DNA of 26,947 nucleotides from CAZXEU01 sp964639665 (lineage in GTDB: Bacteria; Bacteroidota; Rhodothermia; Rhodothermales; Bin80): assembly GCA_964639665.1 (NCBI GenBank), contig CAZXEU010000008.1, positions 1 through 26,947 of the forward strand, given 5' to 3'. This document shows positions 1-7,517 of this stretch, piece after piece. Position 1 is the first letter of the stretch; every line of letters starts with the position of its first letter. Below the pieces are notes generated by a model. The model was not told where the DNA came from and did no database searches. It worked only from the letters and a program-made list of their open reading frames with translations. The position numbers and the translations under genes are program-made.

Positions 1-1
1 A

Positions 2-751
2 ACCGGCTTCGATGTCCAGCTCGTCCTTCAGCTTCCCGATTCCGAAGTTGTGGACGAGCGGGACGTAGTGGGCATTGATCTTGGCGTGAAGGCGCCGTGT
101 TCGCTGTCCAATGGAGCGCAGTATGCGCCCATCAAGTTGTCTGAGAAGAGGCGCAAGAAGGCCCAGCGGGCGCTCAGCCGTGCCAGGCGCCAAAGCAGGA
201 ATCGCGCCAGGAAGAAGATGGCGCTCTCCAAGGAGAGCAGGCGCATGGCCATCAGGCGGCGCCACGCCGCGCACAGGCTCACGGCCCACATCATCAAGCA
301 TCACTCCGCGAACATCGCACTCGAGGAGCTTCACCTTCAGAAGATGACGGCCAGGGGCAGCAGGCGCAAAAGAGGCCTTAACCGGTCCATGCTCGAGCAG
401 TCCCTTGGCCTTATTGTTCGACAGCTTGCCTGCAAGGTTGAAAGAGCCGGAGGCAGGCTGGTTACCGTAAGTCCGCATAACACCACCCAGGCCTGCAGCG
501 GCTGCGGTGGGATGCCCCGTGACAGGATCACGCTTGCCGTGCGCACCTATCGGTGCGTGCACTGCGGTCTTGTCCTCGACCGAGACATCAACGCGGCCAG
601 GAACATCCGCAAGAAGGGCCTTGTGCTCTTCGGCAGGGCGGGAGGCCCTATGCATCGGGCGGAGGCAGCTACGGCTGTACACGCTGTGCCTCTGGCGCTG
701 GAGCACAGTTCCGGCGGTAAGCACGGTCACGATGCAGGATCGTATAGGTAG
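2..751 (+). CDS. tnpB: TnpB-type RNA-guided nuclease of an IS200/IS605-like element, 5' truncated by the window edge
   Basis: The frame is open from the first bases, so the true start lies outside the window; the GTG at 50 is internal. The RuvC-like core is complete. Counting from the first full codon, the first acidic residue is D26 in GIDLGVK, the second E108 in ALEEL, and the third D195 in DRDINAARN. Between the last two sits a zinc ribbon with C165/C168 and C185/C188. TnpB proteins are RNA-guided DNA nucleases carried by IS200/IS605 and IS1341 elements, usually around 370-450 residues, so roughly 130-200 N-terminal residues are missing. The basic stretch after the RuvC-I motif is normal for the family. 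No tnpA is visible. A strong hairpin overlaps the stop codon and probably belongs to the element's right end. Whether the protein is active cannot be judged without the N-terminus. Confidence 0.93.
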   Translation, partial: TGFDVQLVLQLPDSEVVDERDVVGIDLGVKAPCSLSNGAQYAPIKLSEKRRKKAQRALSRARRQSRNRARKKMALSKESRRMAIRRRHAAHRLTAHIIKHHSANIALEELHLQKMTARGSRRKRGLNRSMLEQSLGLIVRQLACKVERAGGRLVTVSPHNTTQACSGCGGMPRDRITLAVRTYRCVHCGLVLDRDINAARNIRKKGLVLFGRAGGPMHRAEAATAVHAVPLALEHSSGGKHGHDAGSYR

Positions 752-768
752 GTGCCGGCGGCACTTAC
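748..768 (+). repeat. Hairpin overlapping the tnpB stop, probable right-end structure of the element
   Basis: Positions 748-756 pair with 760-768 across a GGC loop. The stem is nine base pairs, one of them a G-T wobble, and includes the tnpB stop codon TAG at 749-751. IS200/IS605 elements carry imperfect palindromes near their ends, and the guide RNA of TnpB usually spans the 3' end of the gene. The assignment to an element end is inferred from position. It could also act as a terminator, but no T-run follows. Confidence 0.5.
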
Positions 769-1097
769 GTATATAATTCCCTGAGATTATATGCGATTGC
801 GCGGGATTGCGCAAGAACTCGCAGCAGAACAAGGAAGCGCTGCCACTGCCATGCAGTACCGCGATACCGAAGCCACGCGGCCACGCGCGGTCTCGGCTGA
901 GTCTGGCGGCGGGCCGGAAGGCCCTGGAAGGACTTCGGACTGCAGGCGGGCAGGGATTCTACACTCGCCATTCTGCGCAATAGGGAACCGTGGAGGTCGC
1001 GGAAGGGGTTCGGACCGTGCCGGATGGCTGATTTGCACCTGGCGGAAGTCCTTTGTTCCTTGCAGGAGCATTTCCGCAAGAAGCCGGAACTGGATGC
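752..1097. other. Intergenic gap of 346 bases between tnpB and the WYL regulator
   Basis: This is the only stretch over 300 bases without a supported gene. It holds the two hairpins near 748-792, a directly repeated octamer GATTGCGC at 795-802 and 805-812, and a small hairpin with five-base-pair stem and GGAA loop at 911-924. Open frames on both strands cross it but have no recognisable protein family and continue antisense through the WYL gene, so I treat them as chance. The outer boundary of the TnpB element must lie somewhere in the left part. Confidence 0.6.
771..792. promoter_or_regulatory. AT-rich palindrome with a TATAAT box on each strand
   Basis: The seven bases at 771-777 are the exact inverse complement of 786-792, separated by eight bases. 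Each arm contains TATAAT (772-777 on the plus strand, 791-786 on the minus strand), in a region that is otherwise GC-rich. It lies three bases after the tnpB-end hairpin. It could be part of the element's end, a pair of facing -10 boxes, or a repressor site. I see no good -35 match upstream on either strand. Confidence 0.3.
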
Positions 1098-2042
1098 ATG
1101 ATGAAGCACCGGCGGCGCCTGGCGCTCATACCGGAACTTGAATCCGAGGGGTGGCACCGTGCGGCTGACTTGGCCAGCCGTTTCGGCGTCAGCATTCGGA
1201 CCATTTACAGGGATCTGGCCGCGCTGCAGCGCGAAGGACTGCCGGTCATGGCCGTACCTGGAAAGGGTTACCGCTTGCAGGCAGACTTCTTCTTGCCTCC
1301 CGTAACCTTGACCGCAGATGAAGCGGTTGTGCTCTTGCAGGCCATGCACCTGGCAGACAGGCGGAGGGCCATCACCCACCAGGCCGCCGCGGAATCGGTT
1401 CGCGTCAAGCTTCGCTCCGGGTTGCCGGACCGGCTGCAAGAATCGGTGCGCAGACTTGAAAACGCCTGGCAACTGGTTCCGATCAACCTGTTTGACGATC
1501 CCGAGGAACTGGTTGGCGTCGAGATCCTGAACCAGGCTCTCGTGGAGCGGCAAGCCATCCGCGGCAAATTGCGCAGCGGTCGCACGGTTGACCTCGAACC
1601 ATACGCATTGAGTCACGTCGGAGGTGCCTGGCAGCTTGTAGGTCTGGATCGTGGCGGAGGCGTGGTGCGCCACTATCGACTGGCGGACATTGTGGAATTT
1701 CAGATTCTGGGAGACAGCTTCGAGAGACCGCCGGCCTATCGCCAGGTCAGAGTGCCTGAGCCCGCCAGGGAGAAAATAGCCGTGCGTGTGCAGTTCGGGC
1801 ATCCGGCCGCATACTGTGTCAGGAAGGCTCCCTCGCCTTACTTGGTTTCCATGGAAGAGCTGCCCGAGGGGTTGATCCTTGAGCTGCAAGTAGATCGCGA
1901 GGCGGAACTCATGCCGTGGCTGTTGGGCTGGGGGGCACATGCACGCGTCTTGTCACCAGCCTCGCTCAAGCACAGGCTGGCTGCGGAGGCGGCAGCCATC
2001 GCCGACAGGTACAAGGACGAACCTGCGCTGCTTCGAATGTAA
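1098..2042 (+). CDS. WYL-domain transcriptional regulator with N-terminal winged helix (YafY-like)
   Basis: An N-terminal winged helix-turn-helix (about residues 5-60) of the HTH_11/DeoR type contains the recognition segment SIRTIYRDLAAL. A linker and a WYL-type domain follow (about 140-215), then a C-terminal WCX-like extension. The length of about 314 residues is normal. Such proteins bind DNA and are thought to sense a ligand, often nucleic acid, through the WYL domain; many govern DNA-damage or mobile-element responses. The frame extends up to a TTG at 1053, but I prefer the double ATG at 1098/1101 because the HTH begins immediately after it. The rarA start follows 11 bases after the stop, so the two are probably co-transcribed. 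The target is unknown. Confidence 0.9.
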   Translation: MMKHRRRLALIPELESEGWHRAADLASRFGVSIRTIYRDLAALQREGLPVMAVPGKGYRLQADFFLPPVTLTADEAVVLLQAMHLADRRRAITHQAAAESVRVKLRSGLPDRLQESVRRLENAWQLVPINLFDDPEELVGVEILNQALVERQAIRGKLRSGRTVDLEPYALSHVGGAWQLVGLDRGGGVVRHYRLADIVEFQILGDSFERPPAYRQVRVPEPAREKIAVRVQFGHPAAYCVRKAPSPYLVSMEELPEGLILELQVDREAELMPWLLGWGAHARVLSPASLKHRLAAEAAAIADRYKDEPALLRM

Positions 2043-2053
2043 GGGGGCTTCTT

Positions 2054-3430
2054 GTGAAGGATCTTTTTGCCGAAGCTGAAGCGCGCCACCGCAACAGAGC
2101 TGCACCGCTTGCTGACCGAATGCGACCGCGGGAACTGGGCGAGTTCGAGGGTCAGGAGCGTATTCTGGGCCAGGGGAAGCTGCTGCGCCGGGCCATCAAG
2201 GCCGACAGGATCCGCTCCCTATTACTGTTCGGGCCTCCCGGCACGGGCAAGACGACGCTTGCGCGCGTAATAGCCCGCACCACGCGCGCGCACTTTGTTA
2301 CGCTCAATGCGGTATTGTCCGGAGTAAAGGATATCCGCGTAGCGACCGAGCAGGCCGATGAACGGCTGCGCTTGCATGGGGGGCGCACCATTGTCTTTGT
2401 GGACGAGGTGCACCGTTTCAACAAGGCCCAGCAGGATGCCCTTCTGCCGAGCGTTGAAAGCGGTACGATCATCTTTATCGGCGCCACAACGGAAAACCCG
2501 TACTTCGAGGTCATAAAGGCACTGGTCAGCCGATCACGCGTCTTTGAATTCCGGCCCCTGGAGGAAGTCCACCTGAAGAAGCTTGCTATACGCGCCCTGT
2601 CAGATGCGCGGGGGTATGCGGACAGGCAGGTCGTGCTGGAAGATGAAGCGCTTGAGCACCTGGTCCGCACTTCGGGAGGCGACGCTCGCTCGCTACTCAA
2701 CGCCCTGGAACTTGCTGTTGAAACGACGCCCCCTGATGCGGAGGGCGCCGTGCACATTACGCTGGAAATTGCAGAAGACAGCATCCAGCAGCGTGCTGTT
2801 CTGTATGACCGGGACGGGGATGCCCACTACGATACCATCAGCGCGTTTATCAAGAGTATGAGAGGCAGCGATCCCGATGCCGCACTGTACTGGATGGCAC
2901 GGATGCTGTATGCAGGAGAAGATCCGCGCTATATCCTCCGCCGGATGCTGGTTTTTGCCGCCGAAGACGTGGGTCTGGCTGATCCCCGCTGCCTTCAGGT
3001 GGCCGCGAGTGCGGCGCAGGCATTCGAATACGTGGGTATGCCCGAGGGCCAGTACCTGCTTGCTGAATGCTGCCTGTACCTGGCCACGGCCCCCAAGAGC
3101 AATAGTACCAAGGCGTACTTCGGCGCCTTGCGGCACGTGAGGAGCGAGGACGGTGGAGCTGTACCAGATGCTCTCAAGGATGCTTCGAGGGATAGCTCGG
3201 AGCTTGGCCATGGAAAGGGATATCGCTACCCCCACGACCATGTCTACCACTACGTGCCCGCTCAGTATCTTCCGTCCGGCATGCTAGGTACATACTTTTA
3301 CGAACCGGGTGCAATGGGTTTTGAGAAGTCCATTCGGGACCGGTTGGACTGGTGGCGCAAGCAAGATGCGGAAGCGGGCCTTGACAAGCGACGGCGACAC
3401 TACGCGGCTGAAAAGCAGCATGACCAATAG
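2054..3430 (+). CDS. rarA: Replication-associated recombination protein A (RarA/MgsA AAA+ ATPase)
   Basis: This cytoplasmic AAA+ ATPase of the clamp-loader clade acts at stalled replication forks. The Walker A motif GPPGTGKT is at residues 60-67 and the Walker B VFVDE ends at D117-E118. A sensor-1 region IGATTENPYFEV follows, then a sensor-2-like segment GGDARSLLNALE. The C-terminal tetramerisation domain is complete, including the family-typical KGYRYPHDH and a YLP motif. At 458 residues the length is slightly above usual. The frame is open back to 1916, but that part lies inside the WYL gene and has no family match. The GTG at 2054 is preceded by an AGGGGG ribosome-binding site at 2042-2047, so I chose it. 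It sits 11 bases after the WYL gene and 3 bases before dctQ. Confidence 0.95.
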   Translation: MKDLFAEAEARHRNRAAPLADRMRPRELGEFEGQERILGQGKLLRRAIKADRIRSLLLFGPPGTGKTTLARVIARTTRAHFVTLNAVLSGVKDIRVATEQADERLRLHGGRTIVFVDEVHRFNKAQQDALLPSVESGTIIFIGATTENPYFEVIKALVSRSRVFEFRPLEEVHLKKLAIRALSDARGYADRQVVLEDEALEHLVRTSGGDARSLLNALELAVETTPPDAEGAVHITLEIAEDSIQQRAVLYDRDGDAHYDTISAFIKSMRGSDPDAALYWMARMLYAGEDPRYILRRMLVFAAEDVGLADPRCLQVAASAAQAFEYVGMPEGQYLLAECCLYLATAPKSNSTKAYFGALRHVRSEDGGAVPDALKDASRDSSELGHGKGYRYPHDHVYHYVPAQYLPSGMLGTYFYEPGAMGFEKSIRDRLDWWRKQDAEAGLDKRRRHYAAEKQHDQ

Positions 3431-3433
3431 CAC

Positions 3434-4060
3434 ATGCAGCGCTGGTTGAAGTTTGCCGATCGCGTGGACCGCCTCAACGGGCGCATCGGTCGGTTTGTCT
3501 CGTGGCTGGCATTGCTGATGGTGCTGGTTGGGGCCTACAATGCCGTGGTTCGTTACTTGGCCGGATTCTCAAGCATCGACGGCGATTCAGCCACGGGATT
3601 CGGCCGCGTTCTCCAGGTTATTGGCGAGTTGGCCCTTCCGCTCAATTCCAACATGTTTATAGAACTCCAGTGGTATCTGTTCAGCATCATCTTTCTGCTG
3701 GGTGCCGCATACGGCCTCCGGTGCGGTGCGCATGTGCGTGTCGATGTCCTGTACCAGCGGCTGTCGCCCCGCGACCGTGCGCGGATCGACGTACTGGGGG
3801 CTGCCGTCTTCCTGCTTCCTTTTTGCGCCCTTATGGCACTTGCCTCCTGGCCGTTTGTGGTGGAGTCCTGGGCTGTGCTTGAAGTCTCTCCTGATCCAGG
3901 CGGGCTTCCCCGCTATCCGCTGCTGACCGTCATTCCATTGGCATTCCTGCTGTTGGCGCTGCAGGGCGTGGCTCAGCTGGTCCGGAGCGTCTCGGCGCTA
4001 CGCTCGACGGTCTCCGACAGCGCCACCACTCAGCCGTACGACCAACGTCATGGGATATGA
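3434..4060 (+). CDS. dctQ: TRAP transporter small permease subunit DctQ
   Basis: This 208-residue inner-membrane protein has four hydrophobic helices, at about residues 20-42, 75-95, 115-137 and 155-178. The segment GAAYGLRCGAHVRVDVLY is characteristic of DctQ proteins (helix, then G-x-H-V-x-V-D). The long first loop before helix 2 matches the subgroup annotated with mannitol/chloroaromatic or FcbT-like TRAP systems. DctQ pairs with DctM to form the membrane part of a sodium-driven importer fed by a periplasmic binding protein. The ATG is three bases after the rarA stop and has no clear Shine-Dalgarno sequence, so translation may be coupled. The 3' end overlaps dctM by 11 bases. Confidence 0.93.
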   Translation: MQRWLKFADRVDRLNGRIGRFVSWLALLMVLVGAYNAVVRYLAGFSSIDGDSATGFGRVLQVIGELALPLNSNMFIELQWYLFSIIFLLGAAYGLRCGAHVRVDVLYQRLSPRDRARIDVLGAAVFLLPFCALMALASWPFVVESWAVLEVSPDPGGLPRYPLLTVIPLAFLLLALQGVAQLVRSVSALRSTVSDSATTQPYDQRHGI

Positions 4061-5396
4061 GTGGCTTGCGCCGCTGATGTTTGCGGCGGCGCTCCTGTTC
4101 ATTTTTTCCGGCTACCCGGTAGCGTTTGCACTGGGCGGAGTATCACTAGTGTTTGCCGTGATCGGCGTTCTGGTCGGTTACTTCGACTGGCACCTGATGC
4201 TCGCCCTTCCGGACCGTCTGTTCGGCATCATGTCGAACTATGTACTTCTGGCCGTGCCGTTCTTCATTTTCATGGGCACGATGCTGGAAAAGAGCCGGCT
4301 GGCCGAGGACCTGCTAAAGACGATCGGACTGTTGTTCGGTCCCGTCCGCGGAGGATTGGCTCTCGCCGTGGTATTCGTGGGTGCGCTTCTGGCCGCGGCA
4401 ACGGGCGTGGTGGGTGCCTCGGTTGTTGCCATGGGCATGATATCACTGCCCATAATGGTCCGGTATGGCTACTCCAAAGAACTTGCCACTGGCGTAATCA
4501 CCGCTAGCGGAACCCTGGGGCAGATCATTCCGCCGAGCGTCGTCCTGGTAGTATTGGCTGACCAGCTCGGAATCTCGGTAGGGGACCTCTTTATTGGAGC
4601 CCTGGTGCCGGGTGTTATCCTCGCAGGACTCTATGCCGCGTTCGCAGGTGCTGTGGCCCTCGTGCGGCCCGGCGCTGCGCCGGCCCTTCCCAGGACTGAC
4701 CGGCAAGTCCCTGCGGCTGAGCTCGTCCGCCGCATCTTGCTGGTCATGTTCCCGCCACTGCTCCTGATCGTGATTGTGCTTGGCAGCATCTTTGCGGGAA
4801 TTGCCACGCCAACGGAGTCCGGGGCGCTTGGCGCGGTAGGAGCCATTCTGCTAGCTGCACTCAACAGGCGATTGACCCGCACGGCCCTCCGGGAAACCAT
4901 GGAGGAAACGGCCAAGCTGACCACCATGGTGTTACTGCTGCTGGTGGGCTCGACGGCCTTTGCTCTGGTATTTCGGGGGCTCGACGGAGGTTTCTGGATC
5001 GAGGACCTGTTGACGAGCTTGCCGGGCGGCGTCATAGGATTCCTGATTATCGCGAATCTGGCCATCTTCGTGTTTGGATTCTTCATTGACTTCTTTGAGA
5101 TTGCTTTTATAGTGATTCCGCTGCTTGTAACGCCGGCGGCGACGCTCCTTGCTCCAATGCTCGGTGTACCGGCGGCGGTCGCACTGGTGTGGTTTGGCGT
5201 AATGGTAGGCATGAACCTCCAGACCTCCTTCCTCACGCCGCCCTTCGGATTTGCGCTCTTCTACCTCCGGGGCATCGCTCCGCCCGGAATCAGGACTACG
5301 GAAATCTACCGGGGCGCCGTGCCGTTTATTGGCATTCAGCTCCTGGGCCTGGTACTGATCATAGTGTTCCCGGAGCTGGTGCTCTGGGCTCTATGA
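4050..5396 (+). CDS. dctM: TRAP transporter large permease subunit DctM
   Basis: A 448-residue polytopic protein with about a dozen hydrophobic segments covering nearly its whole length, typical of the ion-coupled TRAP large subunit. Family landmarks are the N-terminal FSGYPVAFALGGVSLVFA, the segment GVVGASVVAMGMISLP, the GTLGQIIPPS motif in the middle, and FFIDFFEIAFIVIPLL with FLTPPFGFALFYLRG near the C-terminus. The start overlaps the end of dctQ by 11 bases in another frame, the usual arrangement. The stop codon is TGA at 5394-5396. The gene overlaps the convergent dctP by six bases, and no terminator can fit between them. Together with DctQ and DctP it should form one complete importer. 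Confidence 0.96.
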   Translation: MGYEWLAPLMFAAALLFIFSGYPVAFALGGVSLVFAVIGVLVGYFDWHLMLALPDRLFGIMSNYVLLAVPFFIFMGTMLEKSRLAEDLLKTIGLLFGPVRGGLALAVVFVGALLAAATGVVGASVVAMGMISLPIMVRYGYSKELATGVITASGTLGQIIPPSVVLVVLADQLGISVGDLFIGALVPGVILAGLYAAFAGAVALVRPGAAPALPRTDRQVPAAELVRRILLVMFPPLLLIVIVLGSIFAGIATPTESGALGAVGAILLAALNRRLTRTALRETMEETAKLTTMVLLLLVGSTAFALVFRGLDGGFWIEDLLTSLPGGVIGFLIIANLAIFVFGFFIDFFEIAFIVIPLLVTPAATLLAPMLGVPAAVALVWFGVMVGMNLQTSFLTPPFGFALFYLRGIAPPGIRTTEIYRGAVPFIGIQLLGLVLIIVFPELVLWAL

Positions 5397-6524
5397 GGCC
5401 TGGGCCGCCGGAGTCATTGCGGTTTCCCTTCCGAATGCCATTGCCGCATACGACCACTCCGCGGTAGCAGACCAGCGGTTGGACAGGTCGCGCCAGGCCA
5501 GGTAATCCTCAAGTATCGCAGCATAGGTCGGATCAGCGGCAGGCTCCCGGACAAGCTGCTCGGAGATTTCGGCCGCGGCGGCCATGATGTCTTCAGGAAA
5601 CACGCGGAAACTGGTTCCACTCGCTACTAGCCTTTCATATGCCGGAGGATTTAGGGCATCGTAGCGCGCCAGCATGTCGAGGCTTGCTTCCTTGGCCGCC
5701 ACGTCCAGCGCTTGCTGGTATTGGACAGGAAGCTCGCGCCAGGCCGCTTCATTGACATAGAACGACAGGTTGGCACCCGGCTCCCACCAGCCCGGATAGT
5801 AGTAGTTGGAAGCCACTTCGGCGAACCCAAGCTTTTCGTCATCGTAGGGACCGACCCATTCAGCCGCGTCGATCGTGCCGCGGTCAAGTGCCGGATAGAT
5901 CTCACCGCCGGGAATCTGCTGCACGGTGACGTCCAGCGCTTCCATTACGCGTCCTCCCAGCCCCGGAATTCGCATGCGAAGGCCCTTCAGGTCCGCCATG
6001 GATCGAAGCTCCCGCTTGAACCACCCGCCCATCTGTACACCTGTGTTGCCGCCGGGAAAGTTGCGCACCCCGAAATCAGCCAGAACTCGGCGCGTCAGAT
6101 CAAGGCCATTGCCATAGTACATCCAGGCGTTGAATTGCCGTGCCGAAAGGCCAAATGGCACCGTGCAGTCAAATACCAGGGCCGGATTCTTGCCCAGGTA
6201 ATAGTAGCTCGCCGTGTGCCCGAGCTGGATTGTGGCCTTCTGGACCGAGTCCAGCACGGAGAATGCCGGGACGAGCTCGCCGCCCGGGAAGATCTGGATC
6301 TCGAATCTGCCCTCGGTAAGCGAGCTGACACGGTTGGCCAGAACCTCCGCGCCCCTGAAAATCGTGTCCAGTGACCGTGAAAAGCTCGATGCCAGCCGCC
6401 ACCGCAACCTGGGCCCGCCCGTTTGGACGGCTGGAGCCTCGGTTGCAGCGCCGCCACAGGATGCGAGCACCAAGCCGGCGGATGCTCCCGCAGCGGCTTT
6501 TCGGACAAAATTTCGGCGCTTCAT
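5391..6524 (-). CDS. dctP: TRAP transporter substrate-binding lipoprotein DctP (TakP-like)
   Basis: This extracytoplasmic solute receptor is about 377 residues long. The N-terminus has a twin-arginine pattern (KRRNFVRKA, residues 2-10) followed by a lipobox ending at C23 (LASC), which suggests Tat export and lipid anchoring. The body carries features of the keto-acid binding TakP subgroup: GWFKRELRSMADLKGLRMRI, PGGEIYPALDRGTIDA, EWVGPYDDEKLG and YYYPGWWEPG. A 2-oxo acid or small carboxylate is therefore the likely ligand, though this is inference. The frame extends to a TTG at 6554, but the ATG at 6524 starts right before the signal sequence. It lies downstream of the SDR gene on the minus strand and faces dctQM tail to tail, so the importer's genes lie in two opposed operons. 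Confidence 0.94.
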   Translation of the reverse strand: MKRRNFVRKAAAGASAGLVLASCGGAATEAPAVQTGGPRLRWRLASSFSRSLDTIFRGAEVLANRVSSLTEGRFEIQIFPGGELVPAFSVLDSVQKATIQLGHTASYYYLGKNPALVFDCTVPFGLSARQFNAWMYYGNGLDLTRRVLADFGVRNFPGGNTGVQMGGWFKRELRSMADLKGLRMRIPGLGGRVMEALDVTVQQIPGGEIYPALDRGTIDAAEWVGPYDDEKLGFAEVASNYYYPGWWEPGANLSFYVNEAAWRELPVQYQQALDVAAKEASLDMLARYDALNPPAYERLVASGTSFRVFPEDIMAAAAEISEQLVREPAADPTYAAILEDYLAWRDLSNRWSATAEWSYAAMAFGRETAMTPAAQAS

Positions 6525-6564
6525 GGATCGCTTTGGCGCGTTTAGGGTGTGCAATCGCCGCGGC

Positions 6565-7284
6565 CTAACCCTTCGGGCGCAATGGCCGCATGACGACTTC
6601 GGAAATCAGGTAGTTCGGGGATGCCTCCAGGACGTGCACCACCGTGGAGGCGACATCGTCGGGGTGCATAGGATTGGGCGCCCCTCTTGAGCCGGCTCTA
6701 CTGCCGAAGTCCGTGGCAACGGACCCGGGACAAATGCATGTCACCTTGATACCGTGGGCGCGAACTTCTTTCATCAAGGCCTCGCTGAAGCCGCGCAGTC
6801 CGAACTTGGTGGCGTTGTACGCGCTAAGGTTCGGATTGCCGACGAGACCGGCAATGGATGCTACGTTGACGATATGACCGCCGAAGCCACGCCGGACATT
6901 CTGGGCTTTCATGAGGGGGACGGCGAGGCGGGTACAAAGGAAGACGCCGGTAAGGTTGGTATCGACCTGCACTGCCCAGTCGCCTGGCTGCAATTCGTCC
7001 ACCGGTCCAAATCTCCCAACGCCTGCGTTGTTAAGCAGGACATCGAGCCGGCCCTCATTTGCGCTCACGGCATCGAACGCCGCACGGACCTCGCCTTCAA
7101 CCGTCACGTCGCATCGCAGCGGGACAAATGCTGCACCAAGCTGCGCCCTTGCGCGTTCGAGCCCGGGCATGCTCCGCGCCAAGCCGAATATCCGGGCGCC
7201 CCGAGCAGCAATCCGGCGCGCAAAGGCCAGGCCAAGGCCTTCGGTTGCTCCGGTGATGACAACAGTCTTTCCTTTCAGATCCAT
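6565..7284 (-). CDS. Short-chain dehydrogenase/reductase (SDR) family oxidoreductase
   Basis: A classical 239-residue SDR with a complete active site. The Rossmann glycine motif TGATEGLG is at residues 11-18, CDV at 58-60 and NNAG at 85-88. The catalytic tetrad is N110, S143, Y156 and K160 (Y-x-x-x-K intact). It has no membrane segment and should be a soluble NAD(P)-dependent oxidoreductase resembling 3-ketoacyl reductases such as FabG. R37 after the second strand hints at NADP preference. The substrate cannot be told from sequence. The stop is about 40 bases before the dctP start on the same strand, so the two may be co-transcribed and the substrate might relate to the imported acid; that link is inference. 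Confidence 0.92.
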   Translation of the reverse strand: MDLKGKTVVITGATEGLGLAFARRIAARGARIFGLARSMPGLERARAQLGAAFVPLRCDVTVEGEVRAAFDAVSANEGRLDVLLNNAGVGRFGPVDELQPGDWAVQVDTNLTGVFLCTRLAVPLMKAQNVRRGFGGHIVNVASIAGLVGNPNLSAYNATKFGLRGFSEALMKEVRAHGIKVTCICPGSVATDFGSRAGSRGAPNPMHPDDVASTVVHVLEASPNYLISEVVMRPLRPKG

Positions 7285-7517
7285 GGCTGCTTCATGACGA
7301 ATGGGCGTTATACTAGGATGTGGGGTCGCTGTTTTGAATCTGATCGAAGGTGGTTCTCAACAGCGGCTCGGCTGCGCATGCAGGCTAAGTGGCTGGCACA
7401 TCACCGCCTGGCGTGGGATCTCCCTTGCACCGGGGCGCGAACCTGTTGTAGTGGACGCTGCCTGGGCAGGTACAGCCGCCCGGATTCCGGCGGGCCACGC
7501 TGAGCATCTGTAGGGAC
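7285..7517. promoter_or_regulatory. Divergent intergenic region between the SDR gene and the aminotransferase gene
   Basis: These 233 bases separate two divergently transcribed genes and must hold both promoters if neither gene is read from further away. A TATACT sequence at 7309-7314 resembles a -10 box on the plus strand. The overlapping GTTATA at 7307-7312 reads TATAAC on the minus strand. I found no convincing -35 partner. A 70-codon open frame at 7301-7513 (+) has no recognisable family and is not called. Confidence 0.35.

Noticed and set aside
19..59. A long imperfect stem-loop at the left edge (8 bp plus about 7 bp stems around an eight-base loop)
   Set aside because: It lies inside conserved tnpB coding sequence just before the RuvC-I motif, and the encoded residues look normal, so I treat the pairing as incidental.
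795..812. A direct repeat of GATTGCGC with a two-base spacer
   Set aside because: Two short copies only; too little to call a repeat array or an operator.
765..1940. A 391-codon open frame on the minus strand opposite the WYL gene
   Set aside because: It is antisense to a well-supported WYL regulator over most of its length, its translation resembles no family, and long antisense frames are expected from GC-rich codon use.
5712..6374. A 220-codon plus-strand frame opposite dctP
   Set aside because: It is antisense to a conserved TRAP receptor, with no family match and no ribosome-binding site.
7301..7513. A 70-codon plus-strand frame before the aminotransferase gene
   Set aside because: It fills the divergent promoter region, has no recognisable features, and ends just before the aminotransferase start; chance is the simpler explanation.
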